Positions 50,505 to 59,891 of a DNA stretch of 64,000 nucleotides are shown here, piece after piece. A model generated the notes under the pieces. It had not been told where the DNA came from. It ran no database searches and saw only the letters and a list, made by a program, of their open reading frames with translations. This DNA comes from Novipirellula artificiosorum. Lineage in GTDB: Bacteria; Planctomycetota; Planctomycetia; Pirellulales; Pirellulaceae. The stretch covers positions 62,001 through 126,000 of the forward strand of contig NZ_SJPV01000019.1 of the NCBI RefSeq assembly GCF_007860135.1. The letters are read 5' to 3'. How positions within the stretch are numbered: the first letter of the stretch is position 1; each line of letters starts with the position of its first letter. A program made the position numbers and the translations under genes.

Positions 50505-51586
50505 TGTGATGGCGAGCGAGTTGGCTTAGGCGGCCGGTCCGGCAACGCCGCGACCACGGGGCGGCCATCGACCCATTCAATTGCGACACGTGCGAGCCAC
50601 CACGTCTTACCTTGATCGCTGTTACCTTGAAAAAACAAATGCGTGGCACCGTCTTGGTCCACAAAAATGCCCGGATGCCCTGACTCCGAAGCATTCCATT
50701 GCCCCTCAGGACCGTTAGGAACCAGCGGGCGATCAAACATCCGCTTCCAAGCGATACCATCGCGGCTGGTTGCGACACCAATTTGCTGAGGGCCGTTGTT
50801 GTAATCTCCAGCATAGAACATGTAGAGGGTTTCGCCACGACGCAACACCGTTGGTGCCTCGATACAATGACCTTCCCAGGGCAACTCCGGCTTCAAGATG
50901 GGCCCGTCCGTGAGTTGGATCCATCGCTCGCGACTCAAGTCGCTTGCGAGATCCGCCGCAGCAACACCTACCATTTGGATTTTCATGCCCGGGTCGCGGG
51001 TTGCGAAATAAAGCATCAGCTTGTCCCCAACGGGAAACACCTCCGCATCAATGGCCCTGCCAGCATTCCAGTCACCGCTAGGGCGAAAGATTGGGTTGCT
51101 TGGATCACGTGTGAAGTGGACCCCATCATCCGAAATGGCGTGGCAAATCGCATCCTTGGCCCCGTTTCCGTAGGTTTGGTAGAACAGATGCACCTTGCCA
51201 CCAAGCACGATCGCGCCCGGAGCACAAAGCCCGTTTTGATCGCACGACTGTGCAGGCCACAACTCGGCAACTTTGGCCCACTGGTTGAGGTCCGTACTTT
51301 CCGCAATTCCGATCGACCAGCCTTTGGGCGCATCCGCCTTTGCCATACGGCGGTCAAATGGTGGGAGCGAGAAGTACATCAAGTATCGATCTTCATAGCG
51401 AATCACGCTTGGGTCTTTCGCCAACGGCCGACCGAGACGCGAAACATCGGACCACTTCATCGCAGGCACTGTTATCGCGGTAACATCCGAGGATCTGGGA
51501 AGCGTTTGAGCGGAAAGGGTGCCAGCCAAACATAACAGCAAGACAGCCACCAGGTGACGGAAGATGGGATAAAGATCCACAAGCAT
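50501..51586 (-). CDS. Exported GH43-like five-bladed beta-propeller enzyme
   Basis: About 361 residues from ATG 51586 (51601 is possible). A signal peptide (LVAVLLLCLAGTLSAQ) is followed by propeller-type repeats: LGRPLAKDPSVIRYEDRYLM, CAPGAIVLGGKVHLFYQTYG, FRPSGDWNAGRAIDAEVFPV, CIEAPTVLRRGETLYMFYAG and ASESGHPGIFVDQDGATHLF. Acidic residues at the start of these blades fit a GH43/GH117-like glycosidase fold. The exact family and substrate cannot be assigned by eye. It sits between two exported HEAT proteins and the DUF1080 enzyme. Confidence 0.75.
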   Translation of the reverse strand: MLVDLYPIFRHLVAVLLLCLAGTLSAQTLPRSSDVTAITVPAMKWSDVSRLGRPLAKDPSVIRYEDRYLMYFSLPPFDRRMAKADAPKGWSIGIAESTDLNQWAKVAELWPAQSCDQNGLCAPGAIVLGGKVHLFYQTYGNGAKDAICHAISDDGVHFTRDPSNPIFRPSGDWNAGRAIDAEVFPVGDKLMLYFATRDPGMKIQMVGVAAADLASDLSRERWIQLTDGPILKPELPWEGHCIEAPTVLRRGETLYMFYAGDYNNGPQQIGVATSRDGIAWKRMFDRPLVPNGPEGQWNASESGHPGIFVDQDGATHLFFQGNSDQGKTWWLARVAIEWVDGRPVVAALPDRPPKPTRSPSQ

Positions 51587-51648
51587 GTTTCGTGACCGCA
51601 TGGGAAGCAAAAAAGGGTGGAGCGAGATCGAGATAACAAATCTCGTCA

Positions 51649-53040
51649 CTACTTCGGTCGAACCCAGGTTTCGCCCTTAATGTAACGGCGGGCTCGATCA
51701 ACGACGGTCGCGTCTTGGCTCGTTGCGATCACTTTATTCAGCGCGACCTCAAACTCAACCTGATTCGGCTCACGAAGGGATCGATGATGGGCAAGCTCAA
51801 CAATTGCCAAGCAAGCTTCCTCGGCACTCTTAGGCAGATCGGTGTAGGGCAACAAAAACCTCAGGCTTTCCGGAATGCGAACGGCGGCAGCGCGTTTGAG
51901 AACCAACGCCCGTTCCGTATCCCGCTCGCTCAATTCCATCGCCCGTTGCAGCAAGGCCAATTTTTCGAGGTCACTGCGGCCATCGGCTAGCGGAGCGACA
52001 CGGATCAAAGCTCGCGTCGCACTGATTCGATGTTCATCATGCAGCCCGGACTGAATCAAATCAATCAACTCGGGTGCAACCGATGCGTTCGGCCAGTTGC
52101 ACAGAGCACGAACACCGATAGCGTGCCGGGCTGGGTCGGTGCTTCTCACCGCTGACATCACGTCCGCCAACGCTTGCTTCCCGCCGACACGGCCGACGGT
52201 CGGCAACAGCACGAGTTGCTCGGAGGCAGAAAAACCGCGGATCGCATCGAGCAGTGGTGTTGCTTGCTCGCCGGTATCCTCGATCCGATTGCAAACGGCC
52301 ATCACTGCCTTTTCCGCTGCCTCCTGCTCCCGCCCACGCTCGGCCGCGAGAACGCCTTTGAGCATCCCCGTCAAATGCTCGGGTCCCGCAAGTTCCGCCA
52401 GCGCCACCATCGCGGCTCCACGAACGCTGGGATCTCCATTTGTCGCCGCGTCGAGGATCGCGGGAATCGCATCGAGTGCTCGTCGCTCTGCGAGAATTCC
52501 GATCAGTGTCGCTTGCATCGGAGCCGACGACGACGTGATCCCGCCAACGATGGCTGCGGGTACGGCAGCATCCTGCAAACGCACGAGGCTACGCCGAGCC
52601 GCCTCACGTTGTGATGGATTGTCATCTCCGAGCCACCTGATCAAGGTCGGCACATCGGTGACGTTGCCAAGCCACCCCAACGACTCGATCCCTGCCTCGA
52701 CGACCTTTGAATCGCTGGAACCCGCCATCCGTTCGAGGATCGCGGGCCGAGCTGCGGCATCGCCCCGCTTGGCTAAAGCTCGGATCAAACCGACCTGAGC
52801 GTCCCCGCTTAATTTGGGCAACTGAGCCGCAAACTGCTCCGTCGCGACCTCTCCCGCGGCCGTGGTACGAACCTGCTCGAGTGCCAAGGCCCGCATTTCA
52901 GGGTCATCGTCGGCCAACAACTCGATAACCATCGAGACCAAATCGCTGCTGGCATCATCCTGGGCGAACGCGATTGGCCCTGCGGCCGTGTGAATCGCAA
53001 CACCAAGCAGGATCGCCAGGATGGCTGAGGTGAGCTTCAT
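51649..53040 (-). CDS. Exported HEAT-repeat protein
   Basis: About 463 residues from ATG 53040. A signal peptide (MKLTSAILAILLGVAIHTAA, cleavage near AFAQDD) is followed by many HEAT/Armadillo-like helical pairs: ELLADDDPEMRALALEQVRT, LIRALAKRGDAAARPAILER, TLIRWLGDDNPSQREAARRS. It is a probable scaffold. The upstream frame to 53253 has no signal peptide at its start and overlaps the previous gene. Together with the 53115-53816 gene it forms a pair of HEAT proteins beside the Gfo/Idh/MocA gene, a common planctomycete arrangement of unknown role. Confidence 0.85.
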   Translation of the reverse strand: MKLTSAILAILLGVAIHTAAGPIAFAQDDASSDLVSMVIELLADDDPEMRALALEQVRTTAAGEVATEQFAAQLPKLSGDAQVGLIRALAKRGDAAARPAILERMAGSSDSKVVEAGIESLGWLGNVTDVPTLIRWLGDDNPSQREAARRSLVRLQDAAVPAAIVGGITSSSAPMQATLIGILAERRALDAIPAILDAATNGDPSVRGAAMVALAELAGPEHLTGMLKGVLAAERGREQEAAEKAVMAVCNRIEDTGEQATPLLDAIRGFSASEQLVLLPTVGRVGGKQALADVMSAVRSTDPARHAIGVRALCNWPNASVAPELIDLIQSGLHDEHRISATRALIRVAPLADGRSDLEKLALLQRAMELSERDTERALVLKRAAAVRIPESLRFLLPYTDLPKSAEEACLAIVELAHHRSLREPNQVEFEVALNKVIATSQDATVVDRARRYIKGETWVRPK

Positions 53041-53114
53041 TGATACGGTTCTTCGGTTTTCGTCAATGGGAGGCGAAGGGGATGCAGCGTGAAGGCGGTG
53101 CTCCAACGCCGTGA

Positions 53115-53816
53115 CTACTTTCCGGCACATGCCAACATGCCACGAGTGACAGCAAGTTTGATGTGCTTTGGTGAATCGGCGTTCGCCATCAGTGTCTTGT
53201 AGACCTTCAGCGCACCCATCTTGTTCCCTGCTGCCAGCATCGATTCGGCACACGATAGCGAACCATCGGTGATCGCAAGGGCCACGGTCACGTCGTCTGA
53301 CTTCGCGGAGGTTAGCACGGCGGCGGATTTTGGAGTTCGAATCTCTCCGAGTGCGATTGCAGCAGCGCGCGCGATCCTCGGGTCCGCATCGTTAAGCAGC
53401 CCGGCAAGCATAGGAATGCTCTCAGCATCGTGCTTCGCGCCGAGAGATCCAATCACGCCAACCTTGATCACACCCGACGTTTTGGGCAGCGCGTCGCGAA
53501 GCGCTGTGGTCGCGTCGGGTGCAGGGTTCGGCTGAAGTGCGTAACGGGCCATGTGCGAAAGCTCGGCATCGCTTAGCATCGCAGCCAACGTTGGCACCGA
53601 TATCGCGGTTCCAATCACGGCCAAAGCTCGGCACACATAATCCTTGGCATCACGTGACACATCACGGTTCAGAACTTCAACCAACCGCGACTCGAGTTCG
53701 GTTCGTGCCGCCGCGTCACCGGTCGTTGCAACGATCGCTTCATCAATCGGTTTCACCGCATTGAGGTCGCTCCCCCAATCAAACGTCAGCAGGGCTTCAA
53801 AGGCTTGATCCAACAT
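53115..53816 (-). CDS. HEAT-repeat protein
   Basis: About 233 residues from ATG 53816 (MLDQAFEALLTFDWGSD). It has no signal peptide. Helical repeats are VCRALAVIGTAISVPTLAAM, IPMLAGLLNDADPRIARAAA and ALGEIRTPKSAAVLTSAKSD. An in-frame extension to 53912 overlaps the oxidoreductase stop and is not supported. It is probably cytoplasmic, a partner of the adjacent oxidoreductase or of the exported HEAT protein. The function is unknown. Confidence 0.8.
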   Translation of the reverse strand: MLDQAFEALLTFDWGSDLNAVKPIDEAIVATTGDAAARTELESRLVEVLNRDVSRDAKDYVCRALAVIGTAISVPTLAAMLSDAELSHMARYALQPNPAPDATTALRDALPKTSGVIKVGVIGSLGAKHDAESIPMLAGLLNDADPRIARAAAIALGEIRTPKSAAVLTSAKSDDVTVALAITDGSLSCAESMLAAGNKMGALKVYKTLMANADSPKHIKLAVTRGMLACAGK

Positions 53817-53899
53817 ATTCAGTCTTTCGGTTGTTTGTTTTACTATGTGTCTTGAAACAGAAGGCAATCGTTGATTGCAAAAAAGATCGATCCCGATGT

Positions 53900-55120
53900 C
53901 TATAGTTGCCAAGGTTCGCGGCGTGCCCGGTCAAGGAACCGATTCGCTTCGGCGTCATCGACAAATTGCTGTTCCACCGCGTTCCAACGCAGTGATCGTC
54001 GAAGCTGGTAAGCGATGATTCCCAAATGGCTGAGGGCGACGGTGTTGACGGCCAATTCGATATCGCGGAACGGTTTTTCACGGGTTTTCACACACTCGAT
54101 GAAGTCGCCATAGATACCGCCATGGCCCTTGTAAGACGGCAGCGGCTTGCCGGCGATTTTCTCGCCCGGCGTACCTTCGACTTGTAGGTTTCCGGTATTA
54201 GGTTTGTTATGATGCAACATCACGCCGCTGGGATATCGAAACGATAGGTACTTGCGATCGGATTCGTCATGGTAGATGACTTCTTCGGGCTGATCTTCAC
54301 GCACATCGATCGCGAACGTTGCACCGCCGAAATGATGGGCGCCCCAGTCGGTCATGCCACCACCTGAATAGTCGATGTAGGATCGCCAGCTGCCTCCACC
54401 GGTGCTGAAATTGCCATCACAACGTGCTTTGTTGTAGGGGGCCCATGGTGCCGGGCCGAGCCACATTTCCCAGTCCATTGTTTCAGGAACCGACTCGGCG
54501 GGTAGATTGCAGGGCTGCGAAAGTGGGCCGACGTTCACATTGATCGATCGGATCGTCCCCTTTTCACCATTCCAACAAGGTTCGACCGTGTCGCGATAAT
54601 CTTCCAAGACCCGCTGACTTCCTCCGGAAACCACGCGCGAATAACGCCTGGCCGCCGCGACCATCGCCGGCCCTTCGGCTAACGTTCGCGTTTCCGGTTT
54701 CTGACAGTAAACGTCTTTCCCGTTTCGACATGCTTCCACCACCATGATCGCGTGCCAATGGTCGGGGGTAGCAACGTGCACGGCATCGACGTCGGCACGG
54801 GCGAGAAGCTCGCGAAAATCGCCATAGGCGGTGCAATCAGCGTTTTGATACCTCTCGTCGACCTTCGCTTTGGCAGCATCCCGAACATCGCTGCGACAGT
54901 CGCAAACGGCAACGTATTGAACATCACTTCGACCAAGGAACGCACCTTGATCGCCACGGCCCATGTTACCAATGCCAATACCACCCATCACGATCCGGTC
55001 GCTTGCCGGCGGCACATCCCCGGCACCCAAGGCGCTGGATGTAATCACATAGGGAATCGACACCGCCGCACCGGCGGTCCTGAGAAAGTCACGGCGAGAG
55101 TTGTTCTGATGACGAGCCAT
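53900..55120 (-). CDS. Tat-exported Gfo/Idh/MocA oxidoreductase
   Basis: 406 residues from ATG 55120. A twin-arginine signal RRDFLRTAGAAVS is followed by an NAD(P)-binding Rossmann domain (IVMGGIGIGNMGRGDQGAF). The usual EKP motif region is KDVYCQKPETRTLAEG, with Gln before Lys-Pro. The C-terminal substrate domain has a His pair in GGGMTDWGAHHFGGATFAID. Such enzymes oxidise or reduce sugars; the exported form with tightly bound NAD is common in planctomycetes. With DUF1080 in the same cluster it may make or use 3-keto glycosides. It is the first gene of the minus-strand sugar cluster. Confidence 0.92.
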   Translation of the reverse strand: MARHQNNSRRDFLRTAGAAVSIPYVITSSALGAGDVPPASDRIVMGGIGIGNMGRGDQGAFLGRSDVQYVAVCDCRSDVRDAAKAKVDERYQNADCTAYGDFRELLARADVDAVHVATPDHWHAIMVVEACRNGKDVYCQKPETRTLAEGPAMVAAARRYSRVVSGGSQRVLEDYRDTVEPCWNGEKGTIRSINVNVGPLSQPCNLPAESVPETMDWEMWLGPAPWAPYNKARCDGNFSTGGGSWRSYIDYSGGGMTDWGAHHFGGATFAIDVREDQPEEVIYHDESDRKYLSFRYPSGVMLHHNKPNTGNLQVEGTPGEKIAGKPLPSYKGHGGIYGDFIECVKTREKPFRDIELAVNTVALSHLGIIAYQLRRSLRWNAVEQQFVDDAEANRFLDRARREPWQL

Positions 55121-55222
55121 GTGAGGACATGCTCCGAAGGTTGCAGGAAGGAAACGAAGGTAGGACTGCAAACCTATTTAACTCACCGCAGCCCGCATGT
55201 CGAGGGCTGCGTCTTAACGCCG

Positions 55223-56557
55223 CTATCTCTGAAGCCATTCGTTGATGACGACACCCAAGATCGCTCCAAAGAGCAAACTGATCGGCACAGCAATCGCCAA
55301 GGTCAACGAGATTGGCAACAGCAGACTCGGCCGCCGCGACGATTCGAGCAAGGGTTCCATGACGGGGTTCGCCGAGGACATCGAGCCGGGGACGGACTGG
55401 CCATCGGAAAGACCCAAACCACCGGAGTGAGCCGATTCCGAATTCTCACCACTCTCGCGGCCTGCGGCCAACTCCTTCTGCGGAGGTTCTTTGGGGGGGG
55501 GCGGCTGCGTCCACGATCGTCGATCAATCGGTCGATCGACAAACTCCAGCGCCGTCGTCGACCAGGGCTCCAATCGCTCCACCACCTCGGTCGCGGATTG
55601 GATTCGCTTCGCCGGATCTTTCTCCATCATGTCCGCGATCACGTCCACAAAGTCCTCGGACAACTCAGGGCTAAACTTGCGTGGATGCCAAGGCGTTTGT
55701 TCGCAGTGCCGACGACACTTTGATTTCGCGTCACCACCCGGAAAGGGCACCTTGCCCGTGACGACATAGTACAGGGTGCACCCAAGCGAATAGATGTCGC
55801 TGAGCGGATCCACTGCCGAGGGACAACGAATCTGTTCGGGCGACAAGTAATCGGCCGTGCCAACTATCTTGCCCGCTCGAGGGTCATCCTTGCCACCAAA
55901 ACTGTATCCGGCCAAACCGATATCCGAAACCTTCGCATGCCCATCAGGAGTGACCAAGATGTTTCCAGGCTTCACGTCGCGATGGACCAAACCGAGGTCG
56001 TGTGCGTATTGCAGTCCCATCGCAGCTTGCGAGACAACCAATGCCGCGTGGTTCATCGTCAGCGGTCCGTTGCTGCGCACTAAACGTCGGAGGTCCGTGC
56101 CGGGGACGTACTCGACGACCAAATAATGCACGCTACCATCTTGACCGGCGTCGTAAGCCCGCACCACATAAGGACTATCCAAGCCGGCTTGCAGTCGGAT
56201 TTCGCGAACAAAGGCCGCTCGCGATTCGGCCGTCAACTTCTCGAGCGGCAACGTCTTCACCGCGCATTCGCGTCCCATCACACTGTGGACCGCCTTGAAC
56301 ACTTGGCCCATACCTCCTTGGCCAATCCAGCCGGTGATCAAGTAGGGGCCGAGATTGAATTTGGTCCGCCCGCCGCGAAGTTGGTTGGACTGGTATTCGG
56401 TCACGTCACCCGATCGGATCAGCGCATCGGCCACTTCGGCTTCTTCGCTTGAACCGGCGATTGCCACGGCACGCTTCCACTTCTTGCTCGTGACCAACCC
56501 ACTGCGTAGCGCGGCTTCTTTGAACGTCAGAATCGGCTTTGCTCCACTCGACTCCAT
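55223..56557 (-). CDS. Membrane-anchored Ser/Thr protein kinase
   Basis: 444 residues. A bacterial Hanks-type kinase domain spans about 70-330: Gly loop IGQGGMGQV, ATP Lys in CAVKTLPL, catalytic loop VHRDVKPGNILV, a metal-binding motif as SDIGLAGYS (DIG instead of DFG), and activation segment GTADYLSPEQ. A Pro-rich linker leads to a C-terminal membrane helix (LLLPISLTLAIAVPISLLFG). The ATG at 56557 overlaps the upstream gene's TGA as TGATG. It may be a source of phosphothreonine for the two FHA proteins in this window; that link is inferred. Confidence 0.94.
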   Translation of the reverse strand: MESSGAKPILTFKEAALRSGLVTSKKWKRAVAIAGSSEEAEVADALIRSGDVTEYQSNQLRGGRTKFNLGPYLITGWIGQGGMGQVFKAVHSVMGRECAVKTLPLEKLTAESRAAFVREIRLQAGLDSPYVVRAYDAGQDGSVHYLVVEYVPGTDLRRLVRSNGPLTMNHAALVVSQAAMGLQYAHDLGLVHRDVKPGNILVTPDGHAKVSDIGLAGYSFGGKDDPRAGKIVGTADYLSPEQIRCPSAVDPLSDIYSLGCTLYYVVTGKVPFPGGDAKSKCRRHCEQTPWHPRKFSPELSEDFVDVIADMMEKDPAKRIQSATEVVERLEPWSTTALEFVDRPIDRRSWTQPPPPKEPPQKELAAGRESGENSESAHSGGLGLSDGQSVPGSMSSANPVMEPLLESSRRPSLLLPISLTLAIAVPISLLFGAILGVVINEWLQR

Positions 56558-59487
56558 CACCCCCCTCCCTTGAACCCAATCACCAAATCAACCACTTCGT
56601 GGGATCCCATGGGAATCTGCACTCGGTCGGAATCCAGCAGCAAGGGACTCGCCTCCGCTGCTTCCGAAAGCAACTCTCGCCACCGACTCACTGGTTGATT
56701 GACGATGTCGTCCCGTTTGACGGCATGCTCAACGCTGCGGCAAAATCGCAGCGACGCCGTGCAACCACGCGAACGGGTCTGGATCAACCGGACCACGGCG
56801 AACAATCGTCCGCTGTCGTCGGCAGCCACTTTGACATCAGCGACCAGCACTTCCGCTGGAGCCACATGGATCAACCAGCCTCGAGCCGCTTGCAAATCAA
56901 CCGGCTCGACGGGCGTCACGATTGGATCGACCAGCACCGAGCGAGCGGCACCGACGGGATCCGGAACCTCGAAACCATAATGCAACGTGAACTCGTTTCG
57001 AGTTTCACCTCGAACGCATAGCAAGGTGTCAAAAAAACGATCACCGACGCGTCGGTGATAGGCGCGTCCGGCCGTTGCGATCAGCGTTTGACGTTCGGCC
57101 TCGTCCAACACCACGCCAAGCGGCGCGACCATTCGACGGCTCGTCGCTTTATGGAGCTTGTCACGAACGATCAGCTTGGGAATCACCGCATCGGCTGCGA
57201 CGGCACTCCGTGCGGCAAGATAGTGCTGCCAGGGATCCTCGCTGAATCTCGTGAGCGCGTCGAACTGACCGTGGACCTGCACAAAGCGACTGCCTCGTTC
57301 GAGCCGGTAGGTCAATTCGTAGCTGGCCACTTTGTCGCCCCCGGCACTGAAGATCGACCCCGTCGTTTGGATCTCACCCAAATCCATACGAGAAACAAGG
57401 GTCTTGATCTTGTCACACTTCATCACCGAAGCGTTCGCAGACGAATCCAGCTTGGTCTTCCGATCACCCGAGGGTGCAACGCAGACCAACCGCATCGAGA
57501 ACCGGTTGCCGCGGGCCCCACCGCTGTAGGCTCCCTTGATCCCACCCGATTCGGGATCGATGCCGACTTCCATAAACGCATTTTGAAGTATCGAATCGAC
57601 CACCATTGGTTTGCCGCCACCCAACCAACCACCGGCGGACCACAAATCTCGCATACGCCGGCCCAACGAACGGCCGCTGGCGGTACCGGTTGCTTCGTTA
57701 CGAACCACCGAAAAACCGAAGGCGGAAACGTCGGTCGTCACGACGGATTGGTTCCCTGAGCCACTCGCCGCATAGACATGTTTGTCGTGATGCGGGCTGC
57801 CGAGGATTTCGACGTTGCATCGCTGCGGACACGGCATCGGGTTGATGATGGCGACGTTCGAGGGATTCTCAGAACGGGTAAGCCCGAGTGCGCGTAACAA
57901 GTCGGCGTTCAAATCCTCTCCCACCGCCGCTTGGCCCGACGCCAAACAAATCATCGCTCGCATCTGGGTCTCGTTCTGCATTTCGATCGACGCCGTCACC
58001 TGGTCCGCAAGCGATGACAACGGGTTTGCATCACCCCGTTCGACCGACGCGGTTAATTCCACATCCGCTCGGCTGGCGGCTGCATGGTCGGCGTTGTGGT
58101 GATAGGGCTGTTCGCCCGTGCGGAAGAAGTCTTCCAAGGTCCAAAAGCGTCCGAGCACCAGACTCCACGAAGCCGTTCGGCGGATGTCGTTCAGCGTGTC
58201 GCCCTGGTGACCAGGCCAATGGACCAACAGTGCAGTTGCAATTTCCCCACTATCGATCGCTTCGCCTAACCGCGAGCCCAAAGCCAAGAACGGAGTCGAA
58301 CTCGATGCATCGATTGGTTTTGCTGCCAGCGTATGCAATTCGCCGCCGCCATGTTTCTGGACCACCTTGGCCTCATCGCCAAACCCCGTACCGTTCTCGA
58401 AGTCAATCGAAATCATTCCGGCGACGTCCAACGCGGCGATCACTTTCGTCATATCGGCCGGTGTCGACCCACTGTAACGAGCGTAAACCGGCGGCCGAAC
58501 TCCAAGGGCCAACGTGGTTTGCTCGAACGCATCGACCAACAATCGCTCGGCGCCGGTGTAGGTTTGCGTCGCCAAACCCACATCACCCGATGGGCCGCCA
58601 CCCGCCCATCCCAGCCGCTTTTGCGAAAAGCGGTCCCGCAGCAACGCAAGTTTCGTTTCACCAAGTTTTTGGATCTCGGCTGCCATGGCCGCATCGATCA
58701 AGACGTTCACGGGCGTCGCTAAGACGCCATTTTCACCGGCTGAATCCTTACCGGCCGAATCGGGGTCCGCGTCGGTTTGCTGGCCCAGCGGATCGACACG
58801 AACCCCGATACTTGCCAACGATTCGAAAAAGCAATCGAGCGTCGATTGGGAAAGCAACGTCAGATCAATCAGATGGGGATCGGAAGAAAAATAGTGGTCG
58901 CGTTCTTGGGCCAAAGCGTCAAACGCGTCATGCATCGATGCGACCGCCGTTTCCGCGTCACCTTGAACGAACGACTGGGCAGCTCGAACGACACAGGATT
59001 GAAAATAGACCTCATCAAGGTTGCTGGTGTAGCGAAGTCGCCTCGTCATCACCTGGACCTGCAACATCGCGTACCCGAGCGCGAAGAAGTCGTCGATGCT
59101 GATGTCGCGATGCTCCGCCTGTAGCGATGCTGCCGCTGGTTCAGCGGGATCCGCATCGTACCCAAGGGACTGAAGCATCGCTTGCCGCGTGTCGCCCGTA
59201 ACCCAAACAACGCCGTCCGCATCACGGCATTTCTGCTCGAAACCGTCGGGCAACATCGAAAAGCTGCTGTTCGGCACGGCCATCACACGGTGCCCGGTAT
59301 CGATCTCGGGCGGCCCGTCCGCCCGGTACCAGGCCGGTGTTTGTTCCGATTTGGCGATCAGTTCGGGGTGCCACAGCACGGTCCAAGCCGCCAACAAACT
59401 GCGGGCATCCGCATCGGTCGCATCCGATGGGAAATCCTCCAGCGTGGATGCGGGAATCAGTATGCAGCACTCGTCGTAGGCAGGCAT
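56557..59487 (-). CDS. Large hypothetical protein, possibly GH38/GH57-like
   Basis: 976 residues, with no signal peptide or membrane helix. The N-terminal half suggests a degenerate alpha/beta barrel (PPVYARYSGSTPADMTKVIA, ATALLVHWPGHQGDTLNDIR, FFRTGEQPYHHNADHAAASR). The C-terminal half is strand-rich like the GH38 mannosidase beta-sandwich (LQNAFMEVGIDPESGGIKGA, RGSRFVQVHGQFDALTRFS). I cannot identify catalytic residues with certainty, and a non-enzymatic role is possible. It is translationally coupled (TGATG) to the Ser/Thr kinase, so the two may work together. Confidence 0.5.
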   Translation of the reverse strand: MPAYDECCILIPASTLEDFPSDATDADARSLLAAWTVLWHPELIAKSEQTPAWYRADGPPEIDTGHRVMAVPNSSFSMLPDGFEQKCRDADGVVWVTGDTRQAMLQSLGYDADPAEPAAASLQAEHRDISIDDFFALGYAMLQVQVMTRRLRYTSNLDEVYFQSCVVRAAQSFVQGDAETAVASMHDAFDALAQERDHYFSSDPHLIDLTLLSQSTLDCFFESLASIGVRVDPLGQQTDADPDSAGKDSAGENGVLATPVNVLIDAAMAAEIQKLGETKLALLRDRFSQKRLGWAGGGPSGDVGLATQTYTGAERLLVDAFEQTTLALGVRPPVYARYSGSTPADMTKVIAALDVAGMISIDFENGTGFGDEAKVVQKHGGGELHTLAAKPIDASSSTPFLALGSRLGEAIDSGEIATALLVHWPGHQGDTLNDIRRTASWSLVLGRFWTLEDFFRTGEQPYHHNADHAAASRADVELTASVERGDANPLSSLADQVTASIEMQNETQMRAMICLASGQAAVGEDLNADLLRALGLTRSENPSNVAIINPMPCPQRCNVEILGSPHHDKHVYAASGSGNQSVVTTDVSAFGFSVVRNEATGTASGRSLGRRMRDLWSAGGWLGGGKPMVVDSILQNAFMEVGIDPESGGIKGAYSGGARGNRFSMRLVCVAPSGDRKTKLDSSANASVMKCDKIKTLVSRMDLGEIQTTGSIFSAGGDKVASYELTYRLERGSRFVQVHGQFDALTRFSEDPWQHYLAARSAVAADAVIPKLIVRDKLHKATSRRMVAPLGVVLDEAERQTLIATAGRAYHRRVGDRFFDTLLCVRGETRNEFTLHYGFEVPDPVGAARSVLVDPIVTPVEPVDLQAARGWLIHVAPAEVLVADVKVAADDSGRLFAVVRLIQTRSRGCTASLRFCRSVEHAVKRDDIVNQPVSRWRELLSEAAEASPLLLDSDRVQIPMGSHEVVDLVIGFKGGG

Positions 59488-59891
59488 GGCAGGAAAAATT
59501 TGACTCGGGGGGGGCGAATTCGTTAAAATGAGGTTGTCTTATCTGTCGCTGTTTCTCGCGATTTTTCAAGGGTATTGTTGCCCGAACGGTTCATTCGCGA
59601 CACCAAGCCACTGAAAGAATGTGGCGTGATCTTACCAATCTTCAAAAAGAACGACCCAAAATCGGGGCTAAAAACGCAGAAAACGATTGGGGGACACAGG
59701 GACGCGTGGCACAATGCCACCAGACCACCCCAGAATCATGCAGCAATCGTGCACGGAAACGCAGAAACGCATATAATTCCGGCCAAGTTTGCGTACAATG
59801 GGGATGTGTCCACATTACGAGGGGCAATACAGGACGACAAAACGTTCCTACCAACTTTCTTATCTGATCTCGATAGAAGAGTACCGTATCG
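59488..59891. other. 404-bp gene-free region upstream of pilM
   Basis: Divergent region between the GH38-like gene and pilM. No supported ORF or RNA gene was seen. It has two -10-like hexamers, TATAAT (59772-59777) and TACAAT (59794-59799), but neither has a good -35. The pilM transcript therefore probably has a leader of about 100 nt. Nothing else stands out. Confidence 0.55.

Noticed and set aside
57888..59102. 404-codon plus-strand frame opposite the GH38-like gene
   Set aside because: The product is very rich in Arg, Pro and Ser without domain features, typical of an antisense shadow.
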